From positions 124,001 through 188,000 of the forward strand of contig CAVYYX010000022.1 of the NCBI GenBank assembly GCA_963772825.1: DNA of 64,000 nucleotides, in the 5' to 3' direction. The notes under the pieces are model-generated. The model had not been told where the DNA came from. It did no database searches and worked only from the letters and a program-made list of their open reading frames with translations. Below are positions 51,664-60,373 of this stretch, in pieces. A program made the translations under genes and the position numbers. Positions within the stretch are counted from its first letter, which is position 1; the number at the start of each line of letters is the position of its first letter. This DNA is from Desertimonas sp963772825 (GTDB lineage: Bacteria > Actinomycetota > Acidimicrobiia > Acidimicrobiales > Ilumatobacteraceae).

Positions 51664-52575
51664 GTGATCGTCCTGCTTGAGAGTGTCCATCCGGACGCGC
51701 TGGCGATGCTCGAGGACGTCGACGAGGTGCGCTTGATGGCCGACCCGCTGGTCATCGACGAGTCGGTGCCTCGCCGCGACGTTCTGGCGATGTTGACCCG
51801 CGGCCGCGGGCGGATCACGGCGGCGACGTTCGACGAGTTCCCCAGCCTCGTCGTCGTCGGTCGTTGCGGCGCCGGGCTCGACAACATCGACGTCGCTGCC
51901 GCCCGGGACCGGGGGATCGCCGTCGTCAACGCTCCGGGCGCGACGACGGCGGCGGTCGCCGAGCACGCCGTGCTGTTGATGCTCGGCATCGCCAGGCGGA
52001 TCAGCGTCCTCGACGCTGCTGTGAAGGCCGGGCACTGGTCGGTGCGCGACGGGTACACGGGAGCTGAGCTGCGCGGCAAGCGACTCGGCGTGGTCGGGCT
52101 GGGTGCGATCGGCCGGCGGGTGGCTGCCCTTGGCCAGGCATTCGAGATGGAGGTCGGGTACTGGAGCCCGACGTCCACGGATGACCGGTTCCGGTTCCTC
52201 GAGCTGGACGAGCTGCTGGCGACTGCCGACGTCGTCCAACTGTGCGTCGCCCTGGCCCCGGACACCCGTGGACTGCTCGACGCCCGGCGGTTGGCCCTCC
52301 TCAAGCCGACCGCCCTGCTCGTCAACACGTCACGCGGCGCGATTCTCGATCACGGCGCGCTGGTCGAAGCGATCACCGCTGGGAGGCTGGCCGGCTACGC
52401 GACCGACGTCTGGGAGCCCGAGCCGCCTCCCGCCGCGGAGCTCGCTGCCCTCGGCGACCACCTCCTCGTCACCCCCCACGTCGCGGCGATCACCGACGTG
52501 ACCTACCGGGAGATCTGCGTGATCACGGCCGAGGCCGCCATCGCCGCCCTCGCCGAGCGACCGATGGGTGTTTAG
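51664..52575 (+). CDS. D-isomer-specific 2-hydroxyacid dehydrogenase
   Basis: NAD-dependent dehydrogenase, 303 residues. The dinucleotide motif is GVVGLGAIGRRVA, and the catalytic triad is Arg in VNTSRGAILDHG, Glu in TDVWEPEP and His in TPHVAAITD. It probably oxidises or reduces a 2-hydroxy acid at the end of the pathway. GTG start 51664. The last codons and the TAG stop (52573-52575) lie inside the 48-nt hairpin repeat, so the C-terminus RPMGV is repeat-encoded. Confidence 0.9.
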   Translation: MIVLLESVHPDALAMLEDVDEVRLMADPLVIDESVPRRDVLAMLTRGRGRITAATFDEFPSLVVVGRCGAGLDNIDVAAARDRGIAVVNAPGATTAAVAEHAVLLMLGIARRISVLDAAVKAGHWSVRDGYTGAELRGKRLGVVGLGAIGRRVAALGQAFEMEVGYWSPTSTDDRFRFLELDELLATADVVQLCVALAPDTRGLLDARRLALLKPTALLVNTSRGAILDHGALVEAITAGRLAGYATDVWEPEPPPAAELAALGDHLLVTPHVAAITDVTYREICVITAEAAIAALAERPMGV

Positions 52576-52607
52576 GGGACCGTTCCGTCCCCTGAACACC
52601 CATCGGT
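52560..52607. terminator. 48-nt hairpin before fusA (exact inverted copy of 10387-10434)
   Basis: The same outer and inner arms as the post-rpoC hairpin, with loop CGTTCC, in reverse orientation and without a single base difference. It contains the stop codon of the dehydrogenase gene and separates the catabolic operon from fusA. Likely a transcription terminator and a dispersed REP-type element. Confidence 0.75.
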
Positions 52608-52746
52608 TGCGCTGGTCGGGCGACGCGAAACCGCTGTACGCCGCTAACCTGGGTCGGCGCAATTACGCCGCCCGGGTGCCGTCCAGCGCCCGGGTTCTTT
52701 GTGTGCGCACGAAGCCGCCGTCCGTTGAGGAAGAGAAGTAGCAGAG

Positions 52747-54828
52747 ATGTCCAAGCGTGAGTTCCCCCTCGAGCGCTACCGCAACATCGGGATCATGGCC
52801 CATATCGACGCGGGCAAGACCACGACGACCGAGCGCATCCTCTACTACACCGGCAAGACCTACAAGATCGGCGAGGTTCACGAGGGCGCTGCGGTCATGG
52901 ACCACATGGCCCAGGAGCAGGAGCGCGGCATCACGATCACGTCGGCCGCCACGACCGCCTTCTGGAACGACCACCGCATCAACATCATCGACACGCCCGG
53001 CCACGTCGACTTCACGATCGAGGTCGAGCGCTCGTTGCGCGTCCTCGACGGCGCCGTCGCCGTGTTCGACTCCGTTGCCGGCGTCGAGCCGCAGACCGAG
53101 ACGGTTTGGCGCCAGGCCAACAAGTACAACGTGCCGCGGATGTGTTTCGTCAACAAGATGGACCGCACCGGGGCCAACTTCTTCCGCACCGTCGAGATGA
53201 TCGAGTCGCGGCTGGAGGCCACGCCCGCCGTCGTTCAGTTGCCGATCGGCAGCGAGGCCGACTTCAAGGGCGTCGTCGACCTCGTCAAGATGAAGGCGAT
53301 CGTGTGGGACGGCGAGGAAAAGGGCGCTGTCTACCACGAGCGCGACATCGACCCGGCGCAACTCGCCGAGGCCGAGGAGTGGCGCCACAAGCTGCTCGAC
53401 ACCGTCTGCGGCGAAGACGACGAGGTCCTCGAGAAGTACCTCGGCGACGAGCCGATCACGGAGAACGAACTGAAGCACGTGATCCGTGTGGGCACGCTCG
53501 CCGGCCACTTCGTCCCGGTGCTCACCGGCTCGGCCTTCAAGAACAAGGGCGTCCAGCCGATGCTCGACGCCGTCATCGACTTCCTGCCGAGCCCGCTGGA
53601 CATCCCCCCGGCGGTGGGCACCAATCTGCGCGGCGACGAGGTCGTCACCCGCGAGCCCGATGAGAAGGCGCCGTTCGCCGCCCTCGCCTTCAAGATCGTC
53701 AGCGACCCGTTCGGCAAGTTGACCTACTTCCGCGTCTACTCCGGCCAGGTCAACAAGGGCGACGAGGTCTACAACTCCACGAAGGAGCGCCGCGAGCGGA
53801 TCGGCCGCATCCTGCTGATGCACGCCAACCAGCGCGAGGACCTCGACACGGCGATGGCCGGCGACATCGTCGCCGGGCTCGGCTTCAAGGAGACGACCAC
53901 CGGCGACACGCTGTGCGACCGCAGCGACCCGATCATCCTCGAGCGGATGGAGTTCCCCGAGCCGGTGATCCACGTCGCCATCGAGCCGAAGACGAAGAGC
54001 GACCAGGACAAGCTCGGCAAGGCACTGAAGTCGTTGTCCGACGAGGACCCGACGTTCCGCATCCGCAGCGACGAGGAGACCGGCCAGACCGTGATCTCCG
54101 GGATGGGCGAGCTGCACCTCGAGATCCTCGTCGATCGCATGCAGCGGGAGTTCGCCGTCGAGGCGACGGTCGGCAAGCCGCAGGTGGCCTATCGCGAGAC
54201 CGTCACGGAGCCGGTGCGGTCGGTCGAGTACCGACACATCAAGCAGACGGGCGGCTCGGGTCAGTTCGCTGTGGTCAAGCTCACCGTCGAGCCGAACCCC
54301 GGCGGCGGCTACGAGTTCGTCGACGACATCAGCGGTGGGCGGATCCCCCGTGAGTACATCCAGCCGACCAACCAGGGCATCCAGTCGGCCCTCGACAACG
54401 GCGTGCTCGCCGGCTACCCGACCGTCGACGTCAAGGTCAGCCTCGTCGACGGTGCGTATCACGACGTCGACTCGTCGGAGATGGCGTTCAAGATCGCCGG
54501 TCAGATGGCCTTCCGCAAGGCCGCCCAGGCTGCCAAGCCGGTGCTCCTCGAGCCGATCATGGCTGTCGAGGTCGTGACCCCCGAGGAATACATGGGCGAC
54601 GTGATCGGTGACCTGTCGAGCCGGCGTGGCCGGATCGAGGGGATGGAAGCACGCGGCAACACGCAGGTCGTGCGCGCCCAGGTTCCGCTGTCGGAGATGT
54701 TCGGGTACAGTACCGACCTCCGTTCGCGCACCCAGGGGCGCGCTACGTACACGATGCAGTTCGACGCCTATCACCAGGTGCCGGAGAGCATCGCCAGTGA
54801 GATCATCAAGCGGGTTCGTGGCGAGTGA
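52747..54828 (+). CDS. fusA: Elongation factor G
   Basis: Ribosomal translocase GTPase, 693 residues, normal length. G1 is AHIDAGKTTTT, the switch I Thr is in RGITITSAATT, G3 DTPGHVDF, G4 NKMD; domain IV (GGSGQFAVVKLTVEPNPGGG) and the C-terminal GRATYTMQFDAYHQVP are complete. ATG 52747 follows a GAGGAAGAG site. Cotranscription with tuf is likely despite the 95-bp gap, which holds a CTGGGCGGTGCCCAG palindrome. A -10-like TAACCT lies at 52645-52650 but lacks a good -35. Confidence 0.98.
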   Translation: MSKREFPLERYRNIGIMAHIDAGKTTTTERILYYTGKTYKIGEVHEGAAVMDHMAQEQERGITITSAATTAFWNDHRINIIDTPGHVDFTIEVERSLRVLDGAVAVFDSVAGVEPQTETVWRQANKYNVPRMCFVNKMDRTGANFFRTVEMIESRLEATPAVVQLPIGSEADFKGVVDLVKMKAIVWDGEEKGAVYHERDIDPAQLAEAEEWRHKLLDTVCGEDDEVLEKYLGDEPITENELKHVIRVGTLAGHFVPVLTGSAFKNKGVQPMLDAVIDFLPSPLDIPPAVGTNLRGDEVVTREPDEKAPFAALAFKIVSDPFGKLTYFRVYSGQVNKGDEVYNSTKERRERIGRILLMHANQREDLDTAMAGDIVAGLGFKETTTGDTLCDRSDPIILERMEFPEPVIHVAIEPKTKSDQDKLGKALKSLSDEDPTFRIRSDEETGQTVISGMGELHLEILVDRMQREFAVEATVGKPQVAYRETVTEPVRSVEYRHIKQTGGSGQFAVVKLTVEPNPGGGYEFVDDISGGRIPREYIQPTNQGIQSALDNGVLAGYPTVDVKVSLVDGAYHDVDSSEMAFKIAGQMAFRKAAQAAKPVLLEPIMAVEVVTPEEYMGDVIGDLSSRRGRIEGMEARGNTQVVRAQVPLSEMFGYSTDLRSRTQGRATYTMQFDAYHQVPESIASEIIKRVRGE

Positions 54829-54848
54829 TTCGCCCGGACAAGCGACAA

Positions 54849-54867
54849 GGGTCTGGGCGGTGCCCAG
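54849..54867. repeat. CTGGGCGGTGCCCAG palindrome between fusA and tuf
   Basis: GGGT followed by the 15-nt palindrome (54853-54867). With its GGGT flank it is the exact reverse complement of 2776-2794 upstream of rpoB. A consensus TTGACA follows at 54881-54886, but no convincing -10 is spaced from it. Confidence 0.6.
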
Positions 54868-54923
54868 ACGAAGCAGTTCTTTGACAACCCAGATCAGCAA
54901 CGAGACATTGGAGTCTGAAAGCC

Positions 54924-56108
54924 ATGAGTAAGGCGAAGTTTGAGCGTACGAAGCCGCATGTGAATGTGGGGACGATGGGTCATATTGACCATGGGAAGAC
55001 GACGTTGACGGCGGCGATTTCGAAGACGTTGGCTGAGAAGGGTTTGGCGGAGTATACGCCGTTTGATTCGATTGATAAGGCGCCGGAGGAGAAGGCGCGG
55101 GGTATTACGATTTCGATTGCTCATATTGAGTATGAGACGGAGAATCGGCATTACGCGCATGTCGATATGCCTGGTCATGCGGATTACATCAAGAACATGA
55201 TTACGGGGGCGGCTCAGGTTGATGGGGCGATCTTGGTGGTGGCGGCGACGGATGGTCCGATGCCCCAGACTCGGGAGCACGTGTTGTTGGCCCGGCAGGT
55301 TGGGGTGCCGTACATCGTGGTGGCGTTGAACAAGGCGGATGCGGTCGATGATGAGGAGTTGTTGGATCTGGTGGAGCTCGAGGTTCGTGAGTTGTTGACG
55401 GAGTATGAGTTTCCTGGTGATGAGGCGCCGGTGGTGCGGGTCAGTGCGTTGAAGGCGTTGGAGGGGGATGTCGAGTGGCAGGCCAAGATCATGGAGTTGA
55501 TGGATGCGGTGGATAGTGCGGTGCCGGAGCCGCAGCGTGATTTGGATAAGCCGTTCTTGATGCCGATCGAGGATGTGTTCACGATCACGGGTCGGGGGAC
55601 GGTGGTCACGGGGAAGGTGGAGCAGGGGACGATCCACACTGGTGATGAGATTGAGATTGTCGGGTTGCGTGATACGCAGAAGACGACGTGTACTGGTGTG
55701 GAGATGTTCCGCAAGATTTTGGATCAGGGTCAGGCGGGGGACAACATCGGTGCGCTTCTTCGGGGGACGAAGAAGGAGGATGTGGAGCGTGGTCAGGTGT
55801 TGTGTAAGCCGGGGAGCATTACGCCGCACACCAATTTTGAGGGTCAGGTGTATGTGTTGACGTCTGCGGAGGGTGGTCGGCATAAGCCGTTCTTCAACAA
55901 TTATCGTCCGCAGTTCTTTTTCCGGACGACGGATGTGACGGGGACGATCGAGTTGCCGTCGGGGACGGAGATGGTGATGCCGGGTGACAACGTGGCGATG
56001 ACCGTCGAGTTGGGCAAGCCGATCGCCATGGACGAAGGCCTCCGCTTCGCGATCCGTGAAGGCGGACGCACCGTCGGCGCCGGCCGCGTCACCAAAATCA
56101 TCAAGTGA
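54924..56108 (+). CDS. tuf: Elongation factor Tu with mosaic codon usage
   Basis: EF-Tu, 394 residues: G1 GHIDHGKTTLT, switch I RGITISIAHIEYETENRHY, G3 DMPGHADYIKNM, G4 NKAD, and complete domains II and III to GRVTKIIK. Most of the gene (54924 to about 55985) uses G- or T-ending codons (GTG, GGT, GAT, TTG, CGT), unlike fusA, rpsJ and nearly every other gene here, which favour C-ending codons. The last 120 nt switch abruptly to the local C-ending style. That suggests recombination with, or conversion by, a foreign or second tuf copy. Followed 17 nt later by rpsJ. Confidence 0.98.
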   Translation: MSKAKFERTKPHVNVGTMGHIDHGKTTLTAAISKTLAEKGLAEYTPFDSIDKAPEEKARGITISIAHIEYETENRHYAHVDMPGHADYIKNMITGAAQVDGAILVVAATDGPMPQTREHVLLARQVGVPYIVVALNKADAVDDEELLDLVELEVRELLTEYEFPGDEAPVVRVSALKALEGDVEWQAKIMELMDAVDSAVPEPQRDLDKPFLMPIEDVFTITGRGTVVTGKVEQGTIHTGDEIEIVGLRDTQKTTCTGVEMFRKILDQGQAGDNIGALLRGTKKEDVERGQVLCKPGSITPHTNFEGQVYVLTSAEGGRHKPFFNNYRPQFFFRTTDVTGTIELPSGTEMVMPGDNVAMTVELGKPIAMDEGLRFAIREGGRTVGAGRVTKIIK

Positions 56109-56125
56109 ACGGCTGACCCAACGAC

Positions 56126-56440
56126 ATGGCTCAAAGCATCCGCATCCGCCTCAAGGCGTTTGATCACGACATCATCGACCAATCGACGAAGAAGATCGTC
56201 GAGACGGTCACCCGTACCGACGCCACCGTGCGCGGTCCGATCCCGCTGCCGACGGCGAAGCACCGCTACACCGTCATCCGCGGCCCACACATCGACAAGG
56301 ACTCCCGCGAGCACTTCGAGATGCGCATCCACAAGCGCCTGATCGACATCGTCAACCCCAACAACAAGACGATCGACAGCCTCCAGCGCATCGAGCTGCC
56401 CGCCGGCGTCGACATCGAGATCAAGATCCAAGCGTCGTAG
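56126..56440 (+). CDS. rpsJ: 30S ribosomal protein S10
   Basis: S10, 104 residues: SIRIRLKAFDHDIIDQSTKK, VRGPIPLPTAKHRYTV, and the C-terminus LPAGVDIEIKIQAS. Component of the 30S head, and NusE in transcription antitermination. It follows tuf as in many bacteria but is cut off from the rest of the S10 operon (rplC starts 4.3 kb downstream) by hairpins and four unrelated genes. Confidence 0.98.
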   Translation: MAQSIRIRLKAFDHDIIDQSTKKIVETVTRTDATVRGPIPLPTAKHRYTVIRGPHIDKDSREHFEMRIHKRLIDIVNPNNKTIDSLQRIELPAGVDIEIKIQAS

Positions 56441-56483
56441 CTTTCGAGCGGAAGGCTGCGCCTTCCAGCTCGAGCTCGAAGCA

Positions 56484-56519
56484 GCGGTGGACGAGCGGCA
56501 AAGCCCGCTCATCCACCGC
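56484..56519. terminator. Hairpin after rpsJ
   Basis: GCGGTGGA...TCCACCGC outer arms and GAGCGG/CCGCTC-type inner arms around loop CAAAG. The same GGCAAAGCCCG core is found in the hairpin after rpsG (26256-26287). Likely terminator of fusA-tuf-rpsJ. Confidence 0.55.
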
Positions 56520-56542
56520 ACGAAATCCTCTCTTCCGTCACT

Positions 56543-56636
56543 GGCGCCACCGGTGTACCGGGCGTTCGCGTCCCCACTGCCCACGGCTGGCTGACGGCGC
56601 CACCGGTGTACCGGGACGTTCGCTTCCCCACTGCCC
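56543..56636. repeat. Direct repeat of about 41 bp between rpsJ and the UDG gene
   Basis: GGCGCCACCGGTGTACCGGG and the following CGTTCGC(G/T)TCCCCACTGCCC occur twice, at 56543-56582 and 56596-56636, differing at two positions. GGCGCCACCGGTGTACC is partly palindromic. No coding function seen in 56441-56653. Confidence 0.7.
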
Positions 56637-56653
56637 GCCCATAGTGTCAGCGT

Positions 56654-57337
56654 GTGGACTCACTCGCGTCGTTGGCCGCCGAGATCGTCGGGTGTCGGGC
56701 TTGTCCGCGGCTGGTGGAGTGGCGGGAGCGGGTCGCCGCCGACAAGCGGGCGGCATTCGCCGGCGAGACCTATTGGGGTCGCCCGGTGCCCGGGTTCGGC
56801 GATCCGGCGGCGCGCATCGTGGTCGTCGGGCTGGCTCCGGCGGCCCACGGTGCCAACCGCACGGGCCGCGTCTTTACGGGTGACCGCAGCGGCGACTGGC
56901 TGTTTCGCGCCCTGCACCGCGCCGGACTCGCCAATCAACCACACTCGGTGAGCGCCGACGACGGACTCGAGCTTCACGACGTCTGGATCAGCGCCCCGGT
57001 TCGCTGCGCCCCGCCGGACAACAAGCCGACGCCGGCCGAACGCGACACCTGCGCTCCGTTCCTCGACCGCGAGCTCGACCTGCTTCGGCCGCAGGTCGTC
57101 GTGTGTCTGGGTTCGTTCGGGTTCGGCGCCACCTGCCGGCACTACGCCGTGCGCCCCCGTCCGAAGTTCGGACACGGGGTCGAGGCGGTGGTGGCAGGAG
57201 GTCCGACCCTGCTGTGCTCCTACCACCCGAGCCAGCAGAACACGTTCACCGGCAAGCTGACCGAATCGATGCTCGACGACGTGATGCAGCGAGCCGCCGC
57301 GCTCGCGAACCGCCCGCCGGGTGCAGACGTACCGTAG
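56654..57337 (+). CDS. Uracil-DNA glycosylase, family 5 (UDGb-like)
   Basis: Iron-sulfur uracil-DNA glycosylase of 227 residues. Motif 1 is GLAPAAHGANRTGRVFTGDR, with Ala where family 1 has catalytic Asp, as in UDGb; motif 2 is CSYHPSQQNTFTGKL. Cluster cysteines CRACP (16, 19) and two later Cys (VRCAPPDNKPT, VVCLGSFGFG) fit a 4Fe-4S site. Excises uracil and other deaminated bases. GTG 56654. Confidence 0.88.
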   Translation: MDSLASLAAEIVGCRACPRLVEWRERVAADKRAAFAGETYWGRPVPGFGDPAARIVVVGLAPAAHGANRTGRVFTGDRSGDWLFRALHRAGLANQPHSVSADDGLELHDVWISAPVRCAPPDNKPTPAERDTCAPFLDRELDLLRPQVVVCLGSFGFGATCRHYAVRPRPKFGHGVEAVVAGGPTLLCSYHPSQQNTFTGKLTESMLDDVMQRAAALANRPPGADVP

Positions 57338-57341
57338 AGGT

Positions 57342-58271
57342 ATGGCACTCCGTCCCTACCTCATCGACGAAATCGCGCGTGACTGCGTCGCCGGAGCGCT
57401 CACTCGCAGAGAGGCGATTCGCCGCCTCGGGCTCCTGGGCGTGACCGGCGCTGCAGCGGCAGCGATGGTTGCCGGAGCACCGATGAACGCCGTACGTGCC
57501 GGAGGCGAGTCCACGGTCCCGTCGCCTGACACCGCCAGTGGCTCGACTGCACCGATCGCGGAAGCAGAGGAGGTCACGTTCCCGGGGCCGGACGGCGAGC
57601 TCATCGGTGGGTACTCCGCCGCCGACGCCCCGAAAGGCGCCGTCCTCGTGATCCACGAGAACCGTGGGTTGACGCCACACATCCGCACGATCCCGCCTCG
57701 GCTGGCGGTCGATGGCTACAGCGCGCTGGCGATCGATCTGCTCTCTGCCGAGGGCGGTACGGCGACGATGAGTGAGGGCGACGCCCAGGCCGCGCTGGGC
57801 AATGCTCCGGCGGAACGGCTCGTCGCCGACCTGCAGGCCGGGCTCGACGAGCTCGAACGACGAGTCCCCGACGCAGAGCTGGCGGTGATCGGCTTCTGCT
57901 TCGGTGGGGGAATGACGTGGCAGCTTCTCGCCGCGGGCGATCCGCGCATCTCCGCGGCCGTGCCCTTCTACGGGCCGTTCCCCGATGGAGCCGACCTGTC
58001 CGGGTCGCCGAACGCCGCGGTGCTGGGCATCTACGCGGAACTGGACGACTTCGTCAACCCGTCGATGGAGTCCGCCGCCGCGGCACTCGAAGCGGCGGGC
58101 CTCGAGCACGAACTGGTCACGTTCGAGGGCGTCGATCACGCCTTCTTCAACGACACGGGTCGGAACTACGACGCCGACGCCGCGGCGGAGGCGTATTCGG
58201 TGATGCTCGATTGGTTCGACCGGCATCTGACCAGCTCACCGAGTGCTTCGACCACCGAGCCAGCTTCGTAA
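57342..58271 (+). CDS. Dienelactone hydrolase family protein, probably exported
   Basis: Protein of 309 residues with a twin-arginine-like N-terminus (LTRREAIRRLGLLGVTGAAAAAMVAG), then an alpha/beta hydrolase: VLVIHENRGLTPHI, nucleophile Cys in IGFCFGGGMTW, acid in YAELDDFVNP, His in VDHAFFNDTGRNYD. The Cys-Asp-His triad and ENRG motif are classic for dienelactone hydrolase. Acts on an unknown ester or lactone. ATG 57342, 4 nt after the UDG stop. Confidence 0.9.
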   Translation: MALRPYLIDEIARDCVAGALTRREAIRRLGLLGVTGAAAAAMVAGAPMNAVRAGGESTVPSPDTASGSTAPIAEAEEVTFPGPDGELIGGYSAADAPKGAVLVIHENRGLTPHIRTIPPRLAVDGYSALAIDLLSAEGGTATMSEGDAQAALGNAPAERLVADLQAGLDELERRVPDAELAVIGFCFGGGMTWQLLAAGDPRISAAVPFYGPFPDGADLSGSPNAAVLGIYAELDDFVNPSMESAAAALEAAGLEHELVTFEGVDHAFFNDTGRNYDADAAAEAYSVMLDWFDRHLTSSPSASTTEPAS

Positions 58272-58334
58272 GAAGTCGTTGAGAGTCCGTGTGACTGCGA
58301 CGGCTGCGCCGGAACCGCGCGCTAGACAAGAATC

Positions 58335-59501
58335 GTGACGTCGGTGTTTCCTCCCCCTCCACCGCCCCCACCTCGGCCGCAGTTCGCCGCTCCACCCCCC
58401 GGGCGGCGGCGCTCCGCCGGGGCGACGACAGCGCTCGCCGCGGTCGTCGCCCTCGGCGCGGCGGCGTTCGGTGGATGGTGGCTCGGCAACGACGACTCCG
58501 ACTCCCGGCCGACGTTCATCGTGCCGACGGTCCCGGCGACGACCATGAGTCAGCTGTCGGCAAACGCTGGCGCGCCGGAGCAGACCGCGGGTCCGGCCGG
58601 GGCCATCGACGTCGCCGCAGTCGCGGCCACGGTGGCGCCGAGCGTCGTCACGGTCAGCGCAACGGTGAGCGATGGGAATCTCTCCGGTGAGGCCGTCGGC
58701 ACGGGCGTGGTCATCTCGCCCGAAGGTGAGATCCTCACCAATGCTCATGTCGTCGCCGGTGCCGAAGAGGTCCGCGTGCGCTTCTCCGGGAACACCGAGC
58801 CGACTCCTGCCACCGTGGTTGCCGCCGATCCCGACAACGACCTGGCGTTGCTGCGCGTCGACGTCGGCACGGAGATCCCGGCGGTGTCGTTCGCCGACCC
58901 CGAGAGCATCGGCATCGGCGACCCTGTCGTCGCCATCGGCTTCGCCCTCGACCTCGATGGCGACCCGACCGTCACCGCCGGAATCGTGTCGGCGCTCGAT
59001 CGCACGCTGTCGGTCAGCTCGACCGAGGCCCTCGACGGCCTGATTCAGACGGACGCGGCGATCTCGTCAGGCAACTCAGGCGGACCACTCGTGAATGCCG
59101 CCGGCCAGGTGATCGGCATCAACACCGCTGTCGCCGAGAGCGATGCCCAGCGGGCTGCCACCAATGTGGGTTTCGCGATCGGCGTCGGCGAGATACTCGA
59201 CGTGCTCGAAGACCTGCGCGCCGGCGGCCAGCGCGAGCCCGGCTTCCTTGGCGTCAGCCTGGCCGAGCGCAACGACGGTGGGTCAGGCGCCCTCGTCGCC
59301 GCGGTCAACGGCGGCTCGCCCGCTGAAGCAGCCGGGTTGGAGGTCGGTGACATCGTCGTCGCCGTCGACGATCAGCCGATCAACGGCAGCGAAGGACTGG
59401 TCGGCGCCGTGCGTGACCGGAGCCCGGGCGACCAGGTCGCCATCGTCGTCGTCCGAGGCGGCGAAGAGGTCACGCTCACTCCGACGCTCGCCGACAGCTG
59501 A
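58335..59501 (+). CDS. HtrA/DegP-like trypsin-fold protease with PDZ domain
   Basis: 388 residues: Pro-rich cytoplasmic N-terminus, one membrane helix (TTALAAVVALGAAAFGGWWL), a trypsin-like domain with His in ILTNAHVVAGA, Asp in DPDNDLALLRV and Ser in SSGNSGGPLVN, then a PDZ domain (GFLGVSLAERND...AGLEVGDIVVAVDDQPI). Membrane-anchored envelope protease or chaperone for misfolded proteins. GTG start 58335. Confidence 0.93.
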   Translation: MTSVFPPPPPPPPRPQFAAPPPGRRRSAGATTALAAVVALGAAAFGGWWLGNDDSDSRPTFIVPTVPATTMSQLSANAGAPEQTAGPAGAIDVAAVAATVAPSVVTVSATVSDGNLSGEAVGTGVVISPEGEILTNAHVVAGAEEVRVRFSGNTEPTPATVVAADPDNDLALLRVDVGTEIPAVSFADPESIGIGDPVVAIGFALDLDGDPTVTAGIVSALDRTLSVSSTEALDGLIQTDAAISSGNSGGPLVNAAGQVIGINTAVAESDAQRAATNVGFAIGVGEILDVLEDLRAGGQREPGFLGVSLAERNDGGSGALVAAVNGGSPAEAAGLEVGDIVVAVDDQPINGSEGLVGAVRDRSPGDQVAIVVVRGGEEVTLTPTLADS

Positions 59502-59548
59502 TACTCGGCGACGCGTTCGAAGAGTCTCGACATCTATCGTCGGGCGCC

Positions 59549-60370
59549 GTGGGTGTGCCGCTCGTCGAGCTCGACCTCGTCGACGAGTCCAGGGCCACGC
59601 CGACGATCGGTAAGGTCACCGGCGCGGCTCGACGCCAGCTGCCGACCGTCGTCTACCTGCCCGCAGCGGACGGCCCCGCTCCACTGATCGTGCTCGCCCA
59701 CGGCTTCAACGGTCACCCGCGCCTGTTCACGACGCTCGCCGGTCACTGGGCGGCCGCGGGGTACGCGGTGGCGGTGCCCCGATTCCCCGTGTCCAGCGAC
59801 GAGTTCCCAACACTCGACCCGCAGGCGTTCAACGAACGCGTCGCCGACCTGCCGGGACAGGCCGAGGACGTGAGGTTTCTCGTCGCGGCGCTCGCCGCGG
59901 CAACTGACGACCCGAGCAGCGGACTGTGCGGCCGGGTCGACATCGGGCGACTCGGTTTGTACGGCCTGTCCCTCGGGGCCCTGACCGTGTGGTCGACCGT
60001 CGCCCGCCGCGGTTTCGATGAAGCCGGGGTCGCCGCGTTGATCCAGTCGGACGGCGGGTTCCCGGGGGACTTGGCGCAACTCGCGGACGTACGGTTTCCG
60101 GTGCTCATCGCCCATTCAGATGTCGATCCGGCGTTCCCGGTGGAGGGGGTCCTCCGGCAGTTCGACGTCCTGCCGGCGCCGCGCTATCTGCTTGTCCTCC
60201 ACGGCGCCGCCCACGCGACCGTCGGGGAGAACACCCCGACGCCTGCCGATCAGGCCTACCGGGTCGCCACCACCGTGTTCTGGGACCGCTATCTGGGCGG
60301 CGCCATCGACGCTGTCTTCCCCGAGTCGATCAGCGTCGGCGGCGTGACCACGTTCGTCGACGGGTCGTGA
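59549..60370 (+). CDS. Alpha/beta hydrolase (chlorophyllase/PAF-acetylhydrolase-like)
   Basis: 273 residues: oxyanion region LIVLAHGFNGHPRLF, nucleophile Ser in LGLYGLSLGALTVW, Asp in IAHSDVDPAFPV, His in LVLHGAAHATVG. The layout resembles bacterial lipase/chlorophyllase-like or acetylhydrolase enzymes. No signal peptide evident. GTG 59549. Last gene before the ribosomal block; followed by a strong hairpin. Confidence 0.87.
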   Translation: MGVPLVELDLVDESRATPTIGKVTGAARRQLPTVVYLPAADGPAPLIVLAHGFNGHPRLFTTLAGHWAAAGYAVAVPRFPVSSDEFPTLDPQAFNERVADLPGQAEDVRFLVAALAAATDDPSSGLCGRVDIGRLGLYGLSLGALTVWSTVARRGFDEAGVAALIQSDGGFPGDLAQLADVRFPVLIAHSDVDPAFPVEGVLRQFDVLPAPRYLLVLHGAAHATVGENTPTPADQAYRVATTVFWDRYLGGAIDAVFPESISVGGVTTFVDGS

Positions 60371-60373
60371 CCT

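Noticed and set aside
26390..52575. Genomic island or prophage inserted between rpsG and fusA
   Set aside because: No integrase, transposase, att-like repeats, tRNA or base-composition change; genes have the same C-ending codon style as the ribosomal genes. It looks like ordinary chromosomal content.
52663..54900. 745-codon open frame antisense to fusA
   Set aside because: Antisense shadow of a conserved essential gene with no motifs of its own.
54881..54909. Independent tuf promoter from the consensus TTGACA at 54881
   Set aside because: No TAnnnT-like -10 is found at 16-18 nt spacing; left as an unpaired -35-like hexamer.
54894..55883. 329-codon antisense frame over tuf (Arg/His/Leu-rich)
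   Set aside because: Composition is a by-product of the unusual G/T-ending codons of tuf on the coding strand; no protein-like features.
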